The notes under the pieces: generated by a model
The model's input: only the letters and a program-made list of their open reading frames with translations
Databases searched by the model: none
What the model was told of the DNA's origin: nothing
Assembly: GCA_041583135.1 (NCBI GenBank)
Contig: JBFHGJ010000003.1
Coordinates: 76,752 to 140,751, forward strand
Source: JABSOG01 sp041583135
Lineage (GTDB): Bacteria; Pseudomonadota; Gammaproteobacteria; Enterobacterales; Alteromonadaceae
DNA length: 64,000 nucleotides
Direction: 5' to 3'
Program-made: the position numbers and the translations under genes
In this document: in pieces, positions 52,977 through 62,123 of the stretch
Position numbering within the stretch: the first letter of the stretch is position 1
Layout: every line of letters starts with the position of its first letter

Positions 52977-55748
52977 TTAGAATTCTTCCCATTCTTCATC
53001 GTCATCAGCAAAGTCCATCGAATGGGCTACCGTAGAGGTAACCGGCGCTGAAGATTTGCTGACCGGCTCTGCTGCTTGAGCTGGCGGCGCCATCAGCATT
53101 GCTGATTCGCCGCCATCGCCACCTGCGGCAGTGGTGAAGAAGCCGAGAATCTGACGCATACTTCTGGCTTGGTCCGCCATCGCTTCACCGGCGGCCGACG
53201 CTTCTTCAACCAATGCGGCATTTTGCTGGGTCATTTCATCCATTTGGGTAACGGCTTTATTGACCTGCTCAATCCCTTCGCTTTGCTCGCTCGATGCATT
53301 GGAGATGTCGGCTATCATCGCTGTTACCCTAGAGATAGCATCGACGATGTCATTTAAGGTGGCGCCTGACTCATTGACCAATTGGCTGCCGTCTTGCACC
53401 TTGGTGACGCTGTCACGGATCAGGTCTTTAATTTCTTTGGCTGCTGCGGCTGAGCGCTGGGCAAGGTTACGGACTTCACCGGCGACGACCGCAAAACCAC
53501 GACCTTGTTCACCGGCTCTGGCTGCCTCAACGGCAGCATTGAGTGCGAGTAGGTTGGTTTGGAAGGCTATCTCGTCGATAACGCCAATGATGTCGGCAAT
53601 TTTCTTACTCGAATCATTGATCTCGTTCATTGAGTTGACGGCACGCTTGACCACCTCACCGCCTTTTTGCGCTTTGCTGGTGGCGTCTGCGGCTAAGTCG
53701 TTGGCAACTTTGGCGTTGTCGGCATTTTGTCTGACGGTACTGGTCATCTGCTCCATGCTGGAGGCGGTTTCTTCAAGCGACGATGCCTGTTCTTCGGTGC
53801 GTTGACTTAAGTCGGTATTGCCTTGGGCGATTTCTTCTGCGCCAGAGGCTACTGCCGAGGCCGCATTGCTGATGCGGTTAATCACCTCTGTCAGTTTTTC
53901 CGCGGTACTGTTGGCATCGACTTTGAGTTTGTCGAAGGCTCCTTGATACTCTGACTCTATGCGTTTGGTGAGGTTACCGTGGGCCATAGCGTCGAGCATT
54001 TGTGCGGTTTCGTCGATAACCCCGGCGGCGATGCCTACCAGTTGATTCAGACCGCCGGCCAAATTGAGGAAGAAGCCACTTTTGCCTTCTTCAGAGATGC
54101 GGTTGGTCAGATTGCCCTGACCGGCTGCATTGATCAAATCGGCAATTTCTTTTTCAATTGCCACTTCTTCGGTGCGGTCGTTCCATTCAACCACGGAGCC
54201 GATCCGTTCTTCATCTTCACTGAGGATTGGGTTGGCAGTCAGAGAGAAAGTTCTAACGCCGACCTTGATCTCGGTCTGATAGGTGCTTTCAAGGCGTTCA
54301 ATCACGCCTTTTTGGTGAGCCGGATTTTTATGGAAGCTGTCCATATTGGTGCCAACGAGCTGGCTGGCGTTAAAGTTTGGCAGCACCACTTTAATGTCTT
54401 CTTCGGCCGATTGCATCATCTGTTGAATTGCTTCGTTCATATAGATAATGGTGTTGTCGGCATCGGCTATCATGGTGTTGGTCGAGACGCAATCAAGGGC
54501 TCGCTTGATACGGGCATTCTCATTGGCAACACGGCGTTCTTTTTGTCTGGCTTCAAGGGAAGCGGTAATGTCGTTCCACTCAACCACTGTACCTAAGCGA
54601 TTATCGTTGTCATCAAAAATCGGCGTCGCGATCAGTTCGAAAGACAATCCGGCGATTTTCAGCTTGGTCTGATACGGTTGGGTCAAACCTGCCAACAAAG
54701 CACGTTGATGGGCTGGGTTTGAATGGAAGTCATCGACACAGGTGCCAACAAGCTTGTCGGCATCGAACTTAGGCAGCGCGCTGCGTAGCTTTTGCTCATT
54801 GCCTTTAAGCATGGTCTGTACAGAATCGTTCATGTAGATAATGTTGAGGTCGTTGTCGGCCAGCATGACATTGGCCTGACACATATCTAATGCTCGTTTG
54901 ATACGGGCGTTGGCGCTGGATACGGCATGTTCTTTTTCCTGCGCGGCCAACTGCTCGGTTAAATCAAACCATTCGATGACGGTACCTAAGCGTTCGCCGC
55001 TTTGATTGGTCCAAGGCGATAACGTCAGGCGGAATGTCAAGCCTGCCACTTTGATGTCGGAGGCCTGGGTTTCAGTTAAACTACTGACGACTGCGCGTTG
55101 ATGCTGTACGTTTTTATGGAAAATATCGGCACAGGAACCGATCAGCGTATCGACGTTAAATTCTGGTAGTGCTTGGCGGATCTGCGTTTGATTCTCTCTG
55201 AGCATGGCTTCCATACCATTGTTCATATAGCAGATGTTCAAGTCGTTATCCGCCAGCATCACGTTGGCATTGCACAGTTTCAGTGCACTTGAGAGATCGG
55301 CCAAGCGACCGTTTTGTGCTTCTTGGGCTTTTTGAGGTGTTATGTCTGAGGCAAACTTAACCACTTTAAATGGCTTACCGCTGTTGTCGATGACCGGGTT
55401 ATAAGAGGCTTGTATCCATACCTCCTTATTGCCTTTGCCGAGTCGCTTAAACTCGCCGTGCTGAAATTGACCACGGTTGAGGTTTTCCCAAAACTCAAGG
55501 TATTGTGCACTTGAGCGCTGCTGCGGTTCGATAAACATGCTGTGATGTTGACCGACCACCTCATCAAGGGTGTAACCCATGGTGTTCAAGAAATTCTGAT
55601 TGGCGGTGATGATGGTGCCGTCGAGATTGAACTCGATGACCGCCTGAGATTTATCAATCGCCTCTAGCTTCGCTCTTAGTTCCAGCAACTCGCGCTCTTG
55701 CGCTTTGTAGTCGCTACTTATTTGAACACCAGCAAGGTTGATTTTCAT
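52977..55748 (-). CDS. Cytoplasmic chemoreceptor with four PAS domains
   Basis: A 923-residue methyl-accepting protein without membrane helices. One PAS/PAC unit (about 30-150) is followed by three tandem PAS repeats that resemble each other (marked by NVMLADNDLNICYMN, NVMLADNDLNIIYMN and NTMIADADNTIIYMN). HAMP-like segments follow (GNLTNRIS; GNLTKRIE), then the signalling domain with tip QTNLLALNAAVEAARAGEQ. It ends EEWEEF, a W-x-x-F docking pentapeptide for CheR/CheB. Lying inside the che operon, it is the likely dedicated receptor; PAS cofactors (FAD, heme) are possible but not provable. Confidence 0.93.
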   Translation of the reverse strand: MKINLAGVQISSDYKAQERELLELRAKLEAIDKSQAVIEFNLDGTIITANQNFLNTMGYTLDEVVGQHHSMFIEPQQRSSAQYLEFWENLNRGQFQHGEFKRLGKGNKEVWIQASYNPVIDNSGKPFKVVKFASDITPQKAQEAQNGRLADLSSALKLCNANVMLADNDLNICYMNNGMEAMLRENQTQIRQALPEFNVDTLIGSCADIFHKNVQHQRAVVSSLTETQASDIKVAGLTFRLTLSPWTNQSGERLGTVIEWFDLTEQLAAQEKEHAVSSANARIKRALDMCQANVMLADNDLNIIYMNDSVQTMLKGNEQKLRSALPKFDADKLVGTCVDDFHSNPAHQRALLAGLTQPYQTKLKIAGLSFELIATPIFDDNDNRLGTVVEWNDITASLEARQKERRVANENARIKRALDCVSTNTMIADADNTIIYMNEAIQQMMQSAEEDIKVVLPNFNASQLVGTNMDSFHKNPAHQKGVIERLESTYQTEIKVGVRTFSLTANPILSEDEERIGSVVEWNDRTEEVAIEKEIADLINAAGQGNLTNRISEEGKSGFFLNLAGGLNQLVGIAAGVIDETAQMLDAMAHGNLTKRIESEYQGAFDKLKVDANSTAEKLTEVINRISNAASAVASGAEEIAQGNTDLSQRTEEQASSLEETASSMEQMTSTVRQNADNAKVANDLAADATSKAQKGGEVVKRAVNSMNEINDSSKKIADIIGVIDEIAFQTNLLALNAAVEAARAGEQGRGFAVVAGEVRNLAQRSAAAAKEIKDLIRDSVTKVQDGSQLVNESGATLNDIVDAISRVTAMIADISNASSEQSEGIEQVNKAVTQMDEMTQQNAALVEEASAAGEAMADQARSMRQILGFFTTAAGGDGGESAMLMAPPAQAAEPVSKSSAPVTSTVAHSMDFADDDEEWEEF

Positions 55749-55890
55749 TGTGTTGTTCCCCTTACGTCTAACGGTTTGTCCGTCGTCAACAGTTCTTTTT
55801 ATCAGCCTAAGCCACAGTCGCCCTGGTAAGCAAACCGCCGCTAGCGGTTAAGCGTCTTGGGTGGCTCAGGGATTGATTATCCCGCAAAAT

Positions 55891-55915
55891 GCCTGTCGTA
55901 ATATTTTTGACAGGC
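55891..55915 (-). terminator. Stem-loop between cheW and the chemoreceptor gene
   Basis: GCCTGTC (55891-55897) and GACAGGC (55909-55915) form a 7-bp stem with an AT-rich loop in the 180-bp gap. On the minus strand it is followed by AUUUUG. It may act as a weak terminator or attenuator, so the receptor and cheRDB could have reduced or separate expression. Confidence 0.45.
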
Positions 55916-55928
55916 GCACGCCACAGAC

Positions 55929-56429
55929 TTAATTAAAAGTGAGTATTTTTTTCAAATCCAGCAGCACCACCATCTTATCGCCGACGCTGACCAGACCTTT
56001 TACAAATTCGCGATTATCCGCTTCGCCGACATCCGGTGCTTTGGTGCTGGCGCTTTGGTTGACCGAGTACACATCAGAGACTGAATCGACGACCATGCCG
56101 ATGATCTTTTCGCCTTCGTCGAGCTTGACCTTTACGACGATCACAACGGTGATATCACCATAAGGAATTTGTTCTAAGCCAAAGCGTAGACGCAAATCGA
56201 CAATCGGCACTATGGTGCCGCGCAGATTCATCACGCCCTGAATAAAGTCCGGGGCGTTAGGTATGCTGGTCGTGGCATCAAAGCCACGGATCTCTTGAAT
56301 CGACAGGATATCGATTCCGTATTCTTCGCCCGCCATAAAAAAGGTGAGGTACTGATCTTGAGAGACGCTATGCTCTTGTTGTTGTTTGTCGAGTTGCTTT
56401 TGCAACTGGTCCAACTGCTCAGTTACCAT
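55929..56429 (-). CDS. cheW: Chemotaxis adaptor CheW
   Basis: A 166-residue adaptor coupling receptors to CheA. The SH3-like fold is seen from YLTFFMAGEEYGIDILSIQEIRG and IQGVMNLRGTIVPIVDLRLRFG, followed by GMVVDSVSDVYSV and KMVVLLDLKKIL. A glutamine-rich coiled N-terminus (QLDQLQKQLDKQQQEHS) is longer than usual. It starts 2 bp after cheA ends. Confidence 0.95.
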   Translation of the reverse strand: MVTEQLDQLQKQLDKQQQEHSVSQDQYLTFFMAGEEYGIDILSIQEIRGFDATTSIPNAPDFIQGVMNLRGTIVPIVDLRLRFGLEQIPYGDITVVIVVKVKLDEGEKIIGMVVDSVSDVYSVNQSASTKAPDVGEADNREFVKGLVSVGDKMVVLLDLKKILTFN

Positions 56430-56431
56430 GG

Positions 56432-58561
56432 TTAGGATACCGCCATATGTCGAGTTTGTTTTCGTTGGTGCTTTTTCAATCCCGCTAGGCTGATGACGCC
56501 ACCGATATCGATGATGAGTGAGATGGTACCGTCACCCAAAATCGTGGCACCGGAGATCCCTTCAACCCGCTGATAGTTGGCTTCAAGGGATTTGATCACG
56601 ACCTGCTGTTGGGCCAGTAGGTCATCGACCAGCAAGCCGACATGACCGTACTCGCTATCGACGATCACCAAAATGCCTTGGGTGAGGTTTTCTACCGCAC
56701 CATCGTGGTTGAATATTTGATAGAGCCTAAGGATTGGAATATATTCGTCACGTTGGCGAAACAGCTCCATATCGCCGCCGACGTTGTTGAGCTGGTCGGG
56801 GGTCATTTGAATCGATTCGATAATGTTCACCAACGGAATGATGTAGGTGTTTTTGCCGACGGTGACGAGCTGACCATCTAAAATGGCAAGGGTCAACGGC
56901 AGGCGAATGGTAAAGGTTGAACCGACATCACGCTCTGAGGATACCTCGACGGTGCCGTTGAGTTCTTGAATATTCCGTCTGACTACATCCATACCGACGC
57001 CACGGCCAGATAGGTCTGACACCTCGGTTGCGGTAGAAAAGCCGGGCAAAAAGATAAGGTCGATGATCTCTTGCTCGGTCAACTCATCACTGGATTGAAT
57101 CAAGCCCTTATCTAAGGCTTTTTGTTTGACTACCTCGGGGTTGATGCCTTTACCGTCGTCAATGATTTTGATCACTATGTTGCCGCCTTGGTGATAGGCG
57201 TTGAGGGTAACGGTGCCGGTTTCTTCTTTACCGGCGGCAAGGCGTTCGTCGGGCTTTTCCAAGCCGTGGTCGAGTGAGTTTCGGATCAAATGCACCATGG
57301 GGTCGGAGATCTTCTCCATCACGGTTTTATCCAATTCAGTGGTTTCACCGAGGAGCTTCAATTCGACTTTCTTACCGAGCTTTTGCGAGATATCACGCAC
57401 TAAGCGTGGAAAACGGTTAAATACGTGACTAATCGGCAACATACGAATTTGCATGACGCTCTCTTGTAGCTCCCGGGTATTGTGGGCAAGCTGAGATAAG
57501 CCTTCAAGCATCAACATTCTACGGTTTTCGGTAAATTCGCCTTCACTATATTGGCTGAGCATCGCTTGGGTGATCACCAGTTCACCGACCATGTTGATCA
57601 GTGAATCGACTTTTTCAATACTGACGCGAATCGAGGTCGATTCGGCTTTTTTGCTCTGCGCTGCACCACTTTCACTTACGGCATTGGTATCGGCCAAACG
57701 CTCTGCCACCGGCGGGGCGACTTCAATTATCGGCTCCGGTATTAGTGGTTCCGGCGCAGCCTCGACTTCAACTGGTTGTTCATCTGTGATGTCATCGGCT
57801 TGGCTGTCTGGCAAGTCTGCGTCGTCGCAACGGATCTCCAGCTCACAATCATCGAGCACCCATTCAAAAATCTCTTCGATTTTTTCCTTCTCACAATCTG
57901 CTATCAGCTCTATTTGCCAATACAAATAGCTGTCATCTGGTTGTAGATCATGAAAGGGGGGAAGGTGGGAAAAATCGGCTTCAATACTCATTTGGCCTAA
58001 GTCGGCCAGCTCTTGGAACATGAAAATAGGTTCGTTGCCGGTTTTAAACAGATGAGATTGCGGTTTAAAGGAGATATGCCAACGTTTGCTGCCGCCGTTG
58101 GAATGGTCCTGCGACTGGCTTGGCGGTTCGACAGGGCCGCTCTGGGCGGTGTTGTTTGAGCTTGGAGTGCCTTCATCGTTGAGAATGGCCAAAATCTGCC
58201 TACTGATGTCGTTGGCTACGGTGGTGTCAGGTTCTTCTGAGTTCTTTAGGGCGGTCAACATATCGCGCAGGCAATCGACGGTTTTTAAAAACAGATCGAT
58301 GTGCTCTGACTCAATGGTACGAGTGCCTTCGCGAATTTGGTCGAGTAAGGTCTCTAGGTCATGGGTAAAATCGGCAACCACGTTAAAGCCAAAGGTGCCA
58401 CTACCCCCTTTGATAGAGTGCGCTGCACGGAATATGGTGTTTAGGGTTTCAGAGTCTTTGCTGCCGGGTTTAAGTGCAAGGAGCTCGTGCTCCATAATAT
58501 CCAGGCCTTCAAAACTCTCTTCAAAGAACACCTCATAGAACTGACTCAGATCAATACTCAT
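56432..58561 (-). CDS. cheA: Chemotaxis histidine kinase CheA
   Basis: A 709-residue kinase. The Hpt domain has phosphoacceptor H48 in RAAHSIKGGSGTF. An unusual middle region (about 150-260) replaces a standard P2 domain. Next come the dimerisation helices (SINMVGELVITQAMLSQ), HATPase (HLIRNSLDHGLE, DDGKGINPE, GRGVGMDVV) and a C-terminal CheW-like domain (about 570-705). All catalytic boxes are present. It follows cheY by 26 bp and leads directly into cheW. Confidence 0.96.
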   Translation of the reverse strand: MSIDLSQFYEVFFEESFEGLDIMEHELLALKPGSKDSETLNTIFRAAHSIKGGSGTFGFNVVADFTHDLETLLDQIREGTRTIESEHIDLFLKTVDCLRDMLTALKNSEEPDTTVANDISRQILAILNDEGTPSSNNTAQSGPVEPPSQSQDHSNGGSKRWHISFKPQSHLFKTGNEPIFMFQELADLGQMSIEADFSHLPPFHDLQPDDSYLYWQIELIADCEKEKIEEIFEWVLDDCELEIRCDDADLPDSQADDITDEQPVEVEAAPEPLIPEPIIEVAPPVAERLADTNAVSESGAAQSKKAESTSIRVSIEKVDSLINMVGELVITQAMLSQYSEGEFTENRRMLMLEGLSQLAHNTRELQESVMQIRMLPISHVFNRFPRLVRDISQKLGKKVELKLLGETTELDKTVMEKISDPMVHLIRNSLDHGLEKPDERLAAGKEETGTVTLNAYHQGGNIVIKIIDDGKGINPEVVKQKALDKGLIQSSDELTEQEIIDLIFLPGFSTATEVSDLSGRGVGMDVVRRNIQELNGTVEVSSERDVGSTFTIRLPLTLAILDGQLVTVGKNTYIIPLVNIIESIQMTPDQLNNVGGDMELFRQRDEYIPILRLYQIFNHDGAVENLTQGILVIVDSEYGHVGLLVDDLLAQQQVVIKSLEANYQRVEGISGATILGDGTISLIIDIGGVISLAGLKKHQRKQTRHMAVS

Positions 58562-58587
58562 AACACGCCCATTCTTATTGGCTTAAC

Positions 58588-58950
58588 TTAGCGTATGACT
58601 TTTTGAATCACGGCCAACAATTGATCAGGATTGAACGGCTTAACTATCCAGCCTGTCGCCCCGGCGGCTTTGCCTTCATGTTTTTTGTCGGTGCCGGACT
58701 CTGTGGTGAGCATCAATAGTGGCGTGAATTTGTATGCCGGCAATGTTCTTAAGTGTCTGATTAGGGTGATACCGTCCATATTGGGCATGTTGACGTCGGA
58801 AATAACAGCATCAAATGAGCTTTTTTTGGCAAGCTCTAAAGCTTCTACTCCGTCTTTGGCATCGATCACGTCATAACCGGCTTTTTTTAGGGTAAAAACC
58901 ACCATCTGACGCATTGAGGCTGAATCGTCCACTGCCAGAATTTTCTTCAT
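58588..58950 (-). CDS. cheY: Chemotaxis response regulator CheY
   Basis: A 120-residue single receiver domain: acidic pair VDDSASMRQ, phosphoacceptor Asp in ISDVNMPNMDG, Thr in MLTTES and Lys in VKPFNPDQ. It is the expected phosphate acceptor from the downstream CheA and signals to a motor or other target. It lies 33 bp after the STAS gene. Confidence 0.94.
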   Translation of the reverse strand: MKKILAVDDSASMRQMVVFTLKKAGYDVIDAKDGVEALELAKKSSFDAVISDVNMPNMDGITLIRHLRTLPAYKFTPLLMLTTESGTDKKHEGKAAGATGWIVKPFNPDQLLAVIQKVIR

Positions 58951-58983
58951 TTTTGCTCGTATCCTCTATAAAACCTAATTTGG

Positions 58984-59253
58984 CTACAGTTGTAAAAAGT
59001 TGGCAACGCCAACGATATTGGCGGTAGATTTTAACGCTTCACTGTCGCCTTGCCACTTAATTTTATGGCCAATTTCACTTAAGCTTTTTTGTACCACACA
59101 AAGTAGCTGTAAACAGGCGGTATCGGCTTTGCCGACATCACTGATATCCAACTTTACCTCATCGCCTGATTCCATTAACTGAGACAGTTTGGCATACAGT
59201 TCTTCGGCTTGGTTGATGATCAGTTGCTCAGGTAATTTAAAAACGTCAGACAC
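58984..59253 (-). CDS. STAS-domain (anti-anti-sigma-like) protein
   Basis: An 89-residue STAS domain: LPEQLIINQAEELYAKLSQL, then VKLDISDVGKADTACLQLL, where the usual D-S-A-G is D-T-A-C, so the phosphorylatable Ser would be Thr. It is the first gene of the chemotaxis operon, a position seen in several Shewanella and Vibrio che clusters. It may act as a scaffold or switch partner for the Che proteins. Function in such clusters is not well known. Confidence 0.85.
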   Translation of the reverse strand: MSDVFKLPEQLIINQAEELYAKLSQLMESGDEVKLDISDVGKADTACLQLLCVVQKSLSEIGHKIKWQGDSEALKSTANIVGVANFLQL

Positions 59254-59477
59254 TCAGTGAACCTTCAAAATTGGCTTTTTATCGTTTTTCGCACGCATTA
59301 GGAATAACCCTAACTTATTCATGGGCTTAAAAAGCTTTACTGGTAAATCAATAGTAGTCAAGTATTGAAAATTATCCAAACATAGAATTTATATTTGTGC
59401 TAATGCAAATCATAATTTCGTGATTATTAAGACTTTTTTGCCACTTTTATCGCACCAGCTTGATGTATCAGGCAGCG

Positions 59478-60113
59478 CTAAAGGTGCTTGACCATCAGTT
59501 TCAAATCACTTTCCATTAGGCTCATATCGACGGTTGGGATCTGCCCTAAAGCTTCTACCGGTTTGAACATTGCCTGCAATTGTCCATGTGGATTGATGAG
59601 CGCAATACCTGCTGAGTGATCGACAGCATACTCTGCTAAAGAGGTGTCTTGTGTCATCGAATACATCAGCCCTAAATTTCTCACAAAGGGGAATAATGCT
59701 TTGTGCGGACCGGAGGCTGCCACGAATTTGGGGTTAAAGTAATCGGTGTATTCTTTGAGTCTGGCACTGTCGTCGCGTTGTGGGTCAACCGAGACAAACA
59801 TCACTTGCAGATTGTCTATGCCCGCTTGGCTCAAATTCTTATAGCTGCCTGCCAGTTTGGCCAAGGTGGTAGGACAGACATCGGGGCAGTGGGTATAGCC
59901 TAAAAACAGCAAGGTCCACTTATTGCTGAAGATGTCATTGTTGATGGTATTACCGTATTGATCGGTCAATTCAAATGGTTTGATGATCCGTACCGGGTCA
60001 AATACTCTGGCGTTGAATTGCGGCAAAGGGGCTTTATTGAGCAGTTGTATGGCAATACCGCCAGCTAAGGCGGCAATTGCCACCAAAGCAACAAGGAGGT
60101 TTTTTGACTTCAT
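59478..60113 (-). CDS. SCO1/SenC copper chaperone for cytochrome oxidase
   Basis: Start at the ATG at 60113, which overlaps the ctaB stop (ATGA); the longer open frame upstream lies inside ctaB. The 211-residue protein has an N-terminal membrane anchor (about 5-24) and a thioredoxin-like periplasmic domain with the copper site C76-PDV-C80 (YTHCPDVCPTT) and the later His in YAVDHSAG. It supplies copper to the CuA centre of cytochrome c oxidase. Last gene of the ctaA-ctaB-sco unit. Confidence 0.93.
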   Translation of the reverse strand: MKSKNLLVALVAIAALAGGIAIQLLNKAPLPQFNARVFDPVRIIKPFELTDQYGNTINNDIFSNKWTLLFLGYTHCPDVCPTTLAKLAGSYKNLSQAGIDNLQVMFVSVDPQRDDSARLKEYTDYFNPKFVAASGPHKALFPFVRNLGLMYSMTQDTSLAEYAVDHSAGIALINPHGQLQAMFKPVEALGQIPTVDMSLMESDLKLMVKHL

Positions 60114-61018
60114 GGGCGGATCATCCAAAAGTGGTCGATGATAAGTGCAACAAACAGCACCATCAGATGCCAAATCGAGAATTTGAACATGTTGAAGGCG
60201 GTCTCTTGCTTGGCGGCAAATTTTAATTTCCAAGCGTGCCACAAGAACCAGGCATTTAAGCCAAAGCTGGTGAGCAGATAGATAACACCTGACATGCCGA
60301 CAAGGTAGGGCAGGACACAAATCGCCATCAACAGAACGGTGTAGAGGAAAATGGCATTTTTGGTGAATTCAATACCGTGAGTGACCGGCAACATCGGCAT
60401 ATTGACCTTTTCGTAATCGTTTTTACGATGAATGGCCAAGGCCCAAAAGTGAGGTGGTGTCCAGATAAAGACTATCATCACTAAAAGCAATGCATTGCCG
60501 TGTAGTTCACCGGTCATCGATGTCCAGCCTAACAGAGGCGGCATGGCGCCAGCCAAACCACCAATGACGATATTTTGCGGCGTTGCCCGTTTCAAATACA
60601 TGGTGTAAAACACGGCATAGCCGAACAGGCTTGCCAATGTGAGCCACGCGGTCAGCCAGTTGACCATAATGGCAAGGGCGGCAAAACCAATCAATGCCAG
60701 CGTGCCTGCGAACCAAGCAGCGTTTTTCATTGAAACCCGACCTTTGGCGACCGGGCGGTTGTGGGTTCGTGCCATTTTGGCGTCGATACGAAAATCGACA
60801 ATATGATTGATGGCGGCGGCGGCGGCGGATAAAAAGCCGATACCGACCATCGACCAAAATACCAAGGCGACACTAGGCTGTTTTGGGGTAGCCAAAACCA
60901 TGCCGACGACGGCGGTTAAGATCAATAAAGCAACCACTTTGGGCTTGGTCAGCTCAAGATAGTCGTTAAACAGCAGTTTAAATGGACGACGTTCTAAGGT
61001 CATTGTTTGCGTGGTCAT
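60110..61018 (-). CDS. ctaB: Protoheme IX farnesyltransferase (heme O synthase)
   Basis: A 302-residue inner-membrane UbiA-type prenyltransferase with about nine helices. The active-site motifs are NHIVDFRIDAKMARTHNRP and the second Asp-rich loop around AIHRKNDYEKVNMPMLP. It adds farnesyl to heme b to make heme O, the precursor of heme A. It follows ctaA by 13 bp and overlaps sco by 4 nt. Confidence 0.96.
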   Translation of the reverse strand: MTTQTMTLERRPFKLLFNDYLELTKPKVVALLILTAVVGMVLATPKQPSVALVFWSMVGIGFLSAAAAAINHIVDFRIDAKMARTHNRPVAKGRVSMKNAAWFAGTLALIGFAALAIMVNWLTAWLTLASLFGYAVFYTMYLKRATPQNIVIGGLAGAMPPLLGWTSMTGELHGNALLLVMIVFIWTPPHFWALAIHRKNDYEKVNMPMLPVTHGIEFTKNAIFLYTVLLMAICVLPYLVGMSGVIYLLTSFGLNAWFLWHAWKLKFAAKQETAFNMFKFSIWHLMVLFVALIIDHFWMIRP

Positions 61019-61031
61019 ATGGCTTTTCCTC

Positions 61032-62027
61032 TCACGCTTTTCTAGAAATACTATATAAGATGGTCAACATGACCAACACCAATCCGACGCCGACGATATT
61101 GTGAGCGACGGCGACACCAATCGGTAATTGGAAGTAAATATTGCTGACGCCTAGGGTAAATTGAATAAACAGCACTGCCATCAATAAATTCGCCAAGGTG
61201 CGAAAATACGACGAAATGGCACTTTTGTACAATTTGACTGCAAACCATAAAAGGTAAAGCAATGTAATGATGGCGCCGATGCGATGCATGACATGTATGG
61301 TCATACGCGCAGTGTAATCCAAAACCCCAAATTCATAGTTGGCAAAGCCGGTTTGTAGTGAAAAGGCATCTTTGAAATTGAGGTTGGTGGTCCAATCGGC
61401 TTCACAAATCGGCAGCTGGGTACAGGCTGTGGCTGCGTAGTTTGCTGCGGTCCAGCCACCAAGGGCAATTTGGCTAATTAAGATGACTAGGCCGATGGCG
61501 CCGATACCCAACAGACTGCGGACATTGACATCACCGCCGGGCACGCGATAAGGGGTGAGGCGTAAGACCAACAGATAAAGTAAGCTCAAGGTGGTGAAGC
61601 CGCCGAGCAGGTGAGACATGACAATGATTGGGTTGAGGTTCATTGTGACTGTCCACATGCCAAGGGCACCTTGGAAACAGACCAACAGCAACAGCGCAAA
61701 AGGATGCTTTAATGGACGTCCCGGCGTTTTATTAAGTAGTGACATCACGAAGATGATCACAATAAACAGCCCTAAGGTGCTGGCGAAATAGCGGTGGATC
61801 ATTTCGTTCCAAGCTTTGTGCGCTTCAACTGGACGGTGAGGGTAGGCTTCATTGGCTTTGGCGACGTGCTCGTCGCTGCTGGGAACACCAATGTGACCAT
61901 AACAGGTGGGCCAATCGGGGCAGCCAAGGCCGGCGTCCGTCAATCTGGTGTAGGCACCGAGCATGACGACGACAATGGAGATAAAGACGGCGACAATGGC
62001 GACTTTTCGGATTTTTTGATTATTCAC
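61032..62027 (-). CDS. ctaA: Heme A synthase (Cox15/CtaA type)
   Basis: A 331-residue membrane protein with about eight helices and the Cox15 signature YTRLTDAGLGCPDWPTCYG near the N-terminus. Heme-ligand histidines are in EMIHRYFAS and HRIGAIITLL, with a further conserved GGWTAANYAATAC loop. It oxidises heme O to heme A for aa3-type cytochrome c oxidase. First gene of the ctaA-ctaB-sco run; a 10-bp tandem duplication (ATTGTTATCT) lies just upstream at about 62038-62058. Confidence 0.95.
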   Translation of the reverse strand: MNNQKIRKVAIVAVFISIVVVMLGAYTRLTDAGLGCPDWPTCYGHIGVPSSDEHVAKANEAYPHRPVEAHKAWNEMIHRYFASTLGLFIVIIFVMSLLNKTPGRPLKHPFALLLLVCFQGALGMWTVTMNLNPIIVMSHLLGGFTTLSLLYLLVLRLTPYRVPGGDVNVRSLLGIGAIGLVILISQIALGGWTAANYAATACTQLPICEADWTTNLNFKDAFSLQTGFANYEFGVLDYTARMTIHVMHRIGAIITLLYLLWFAVKLYKSAISSYFRTLANLLMAVLFIQFTLGVSNIYFQLPIGVAVAHNIVGVGLVLVMLTILYSISRKA

Positions 62028-62123
62028 ATAGGCCTCAATTGTTATCTATTGTTATCTGTTTTGTAATTGTTGTCGGCGATGTTTTGCTAACTGGATCTCC
62101 CAATCTCTTGTCATTTAAGCTTT

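Noticed and set aside
53979..54596. Long plus-strand open frame (205 codons) opposite the PAS chemoreceptor
   Set aside because: Antisense shadow of the repetitive PAS region; no family features and no ribosome-binding site.
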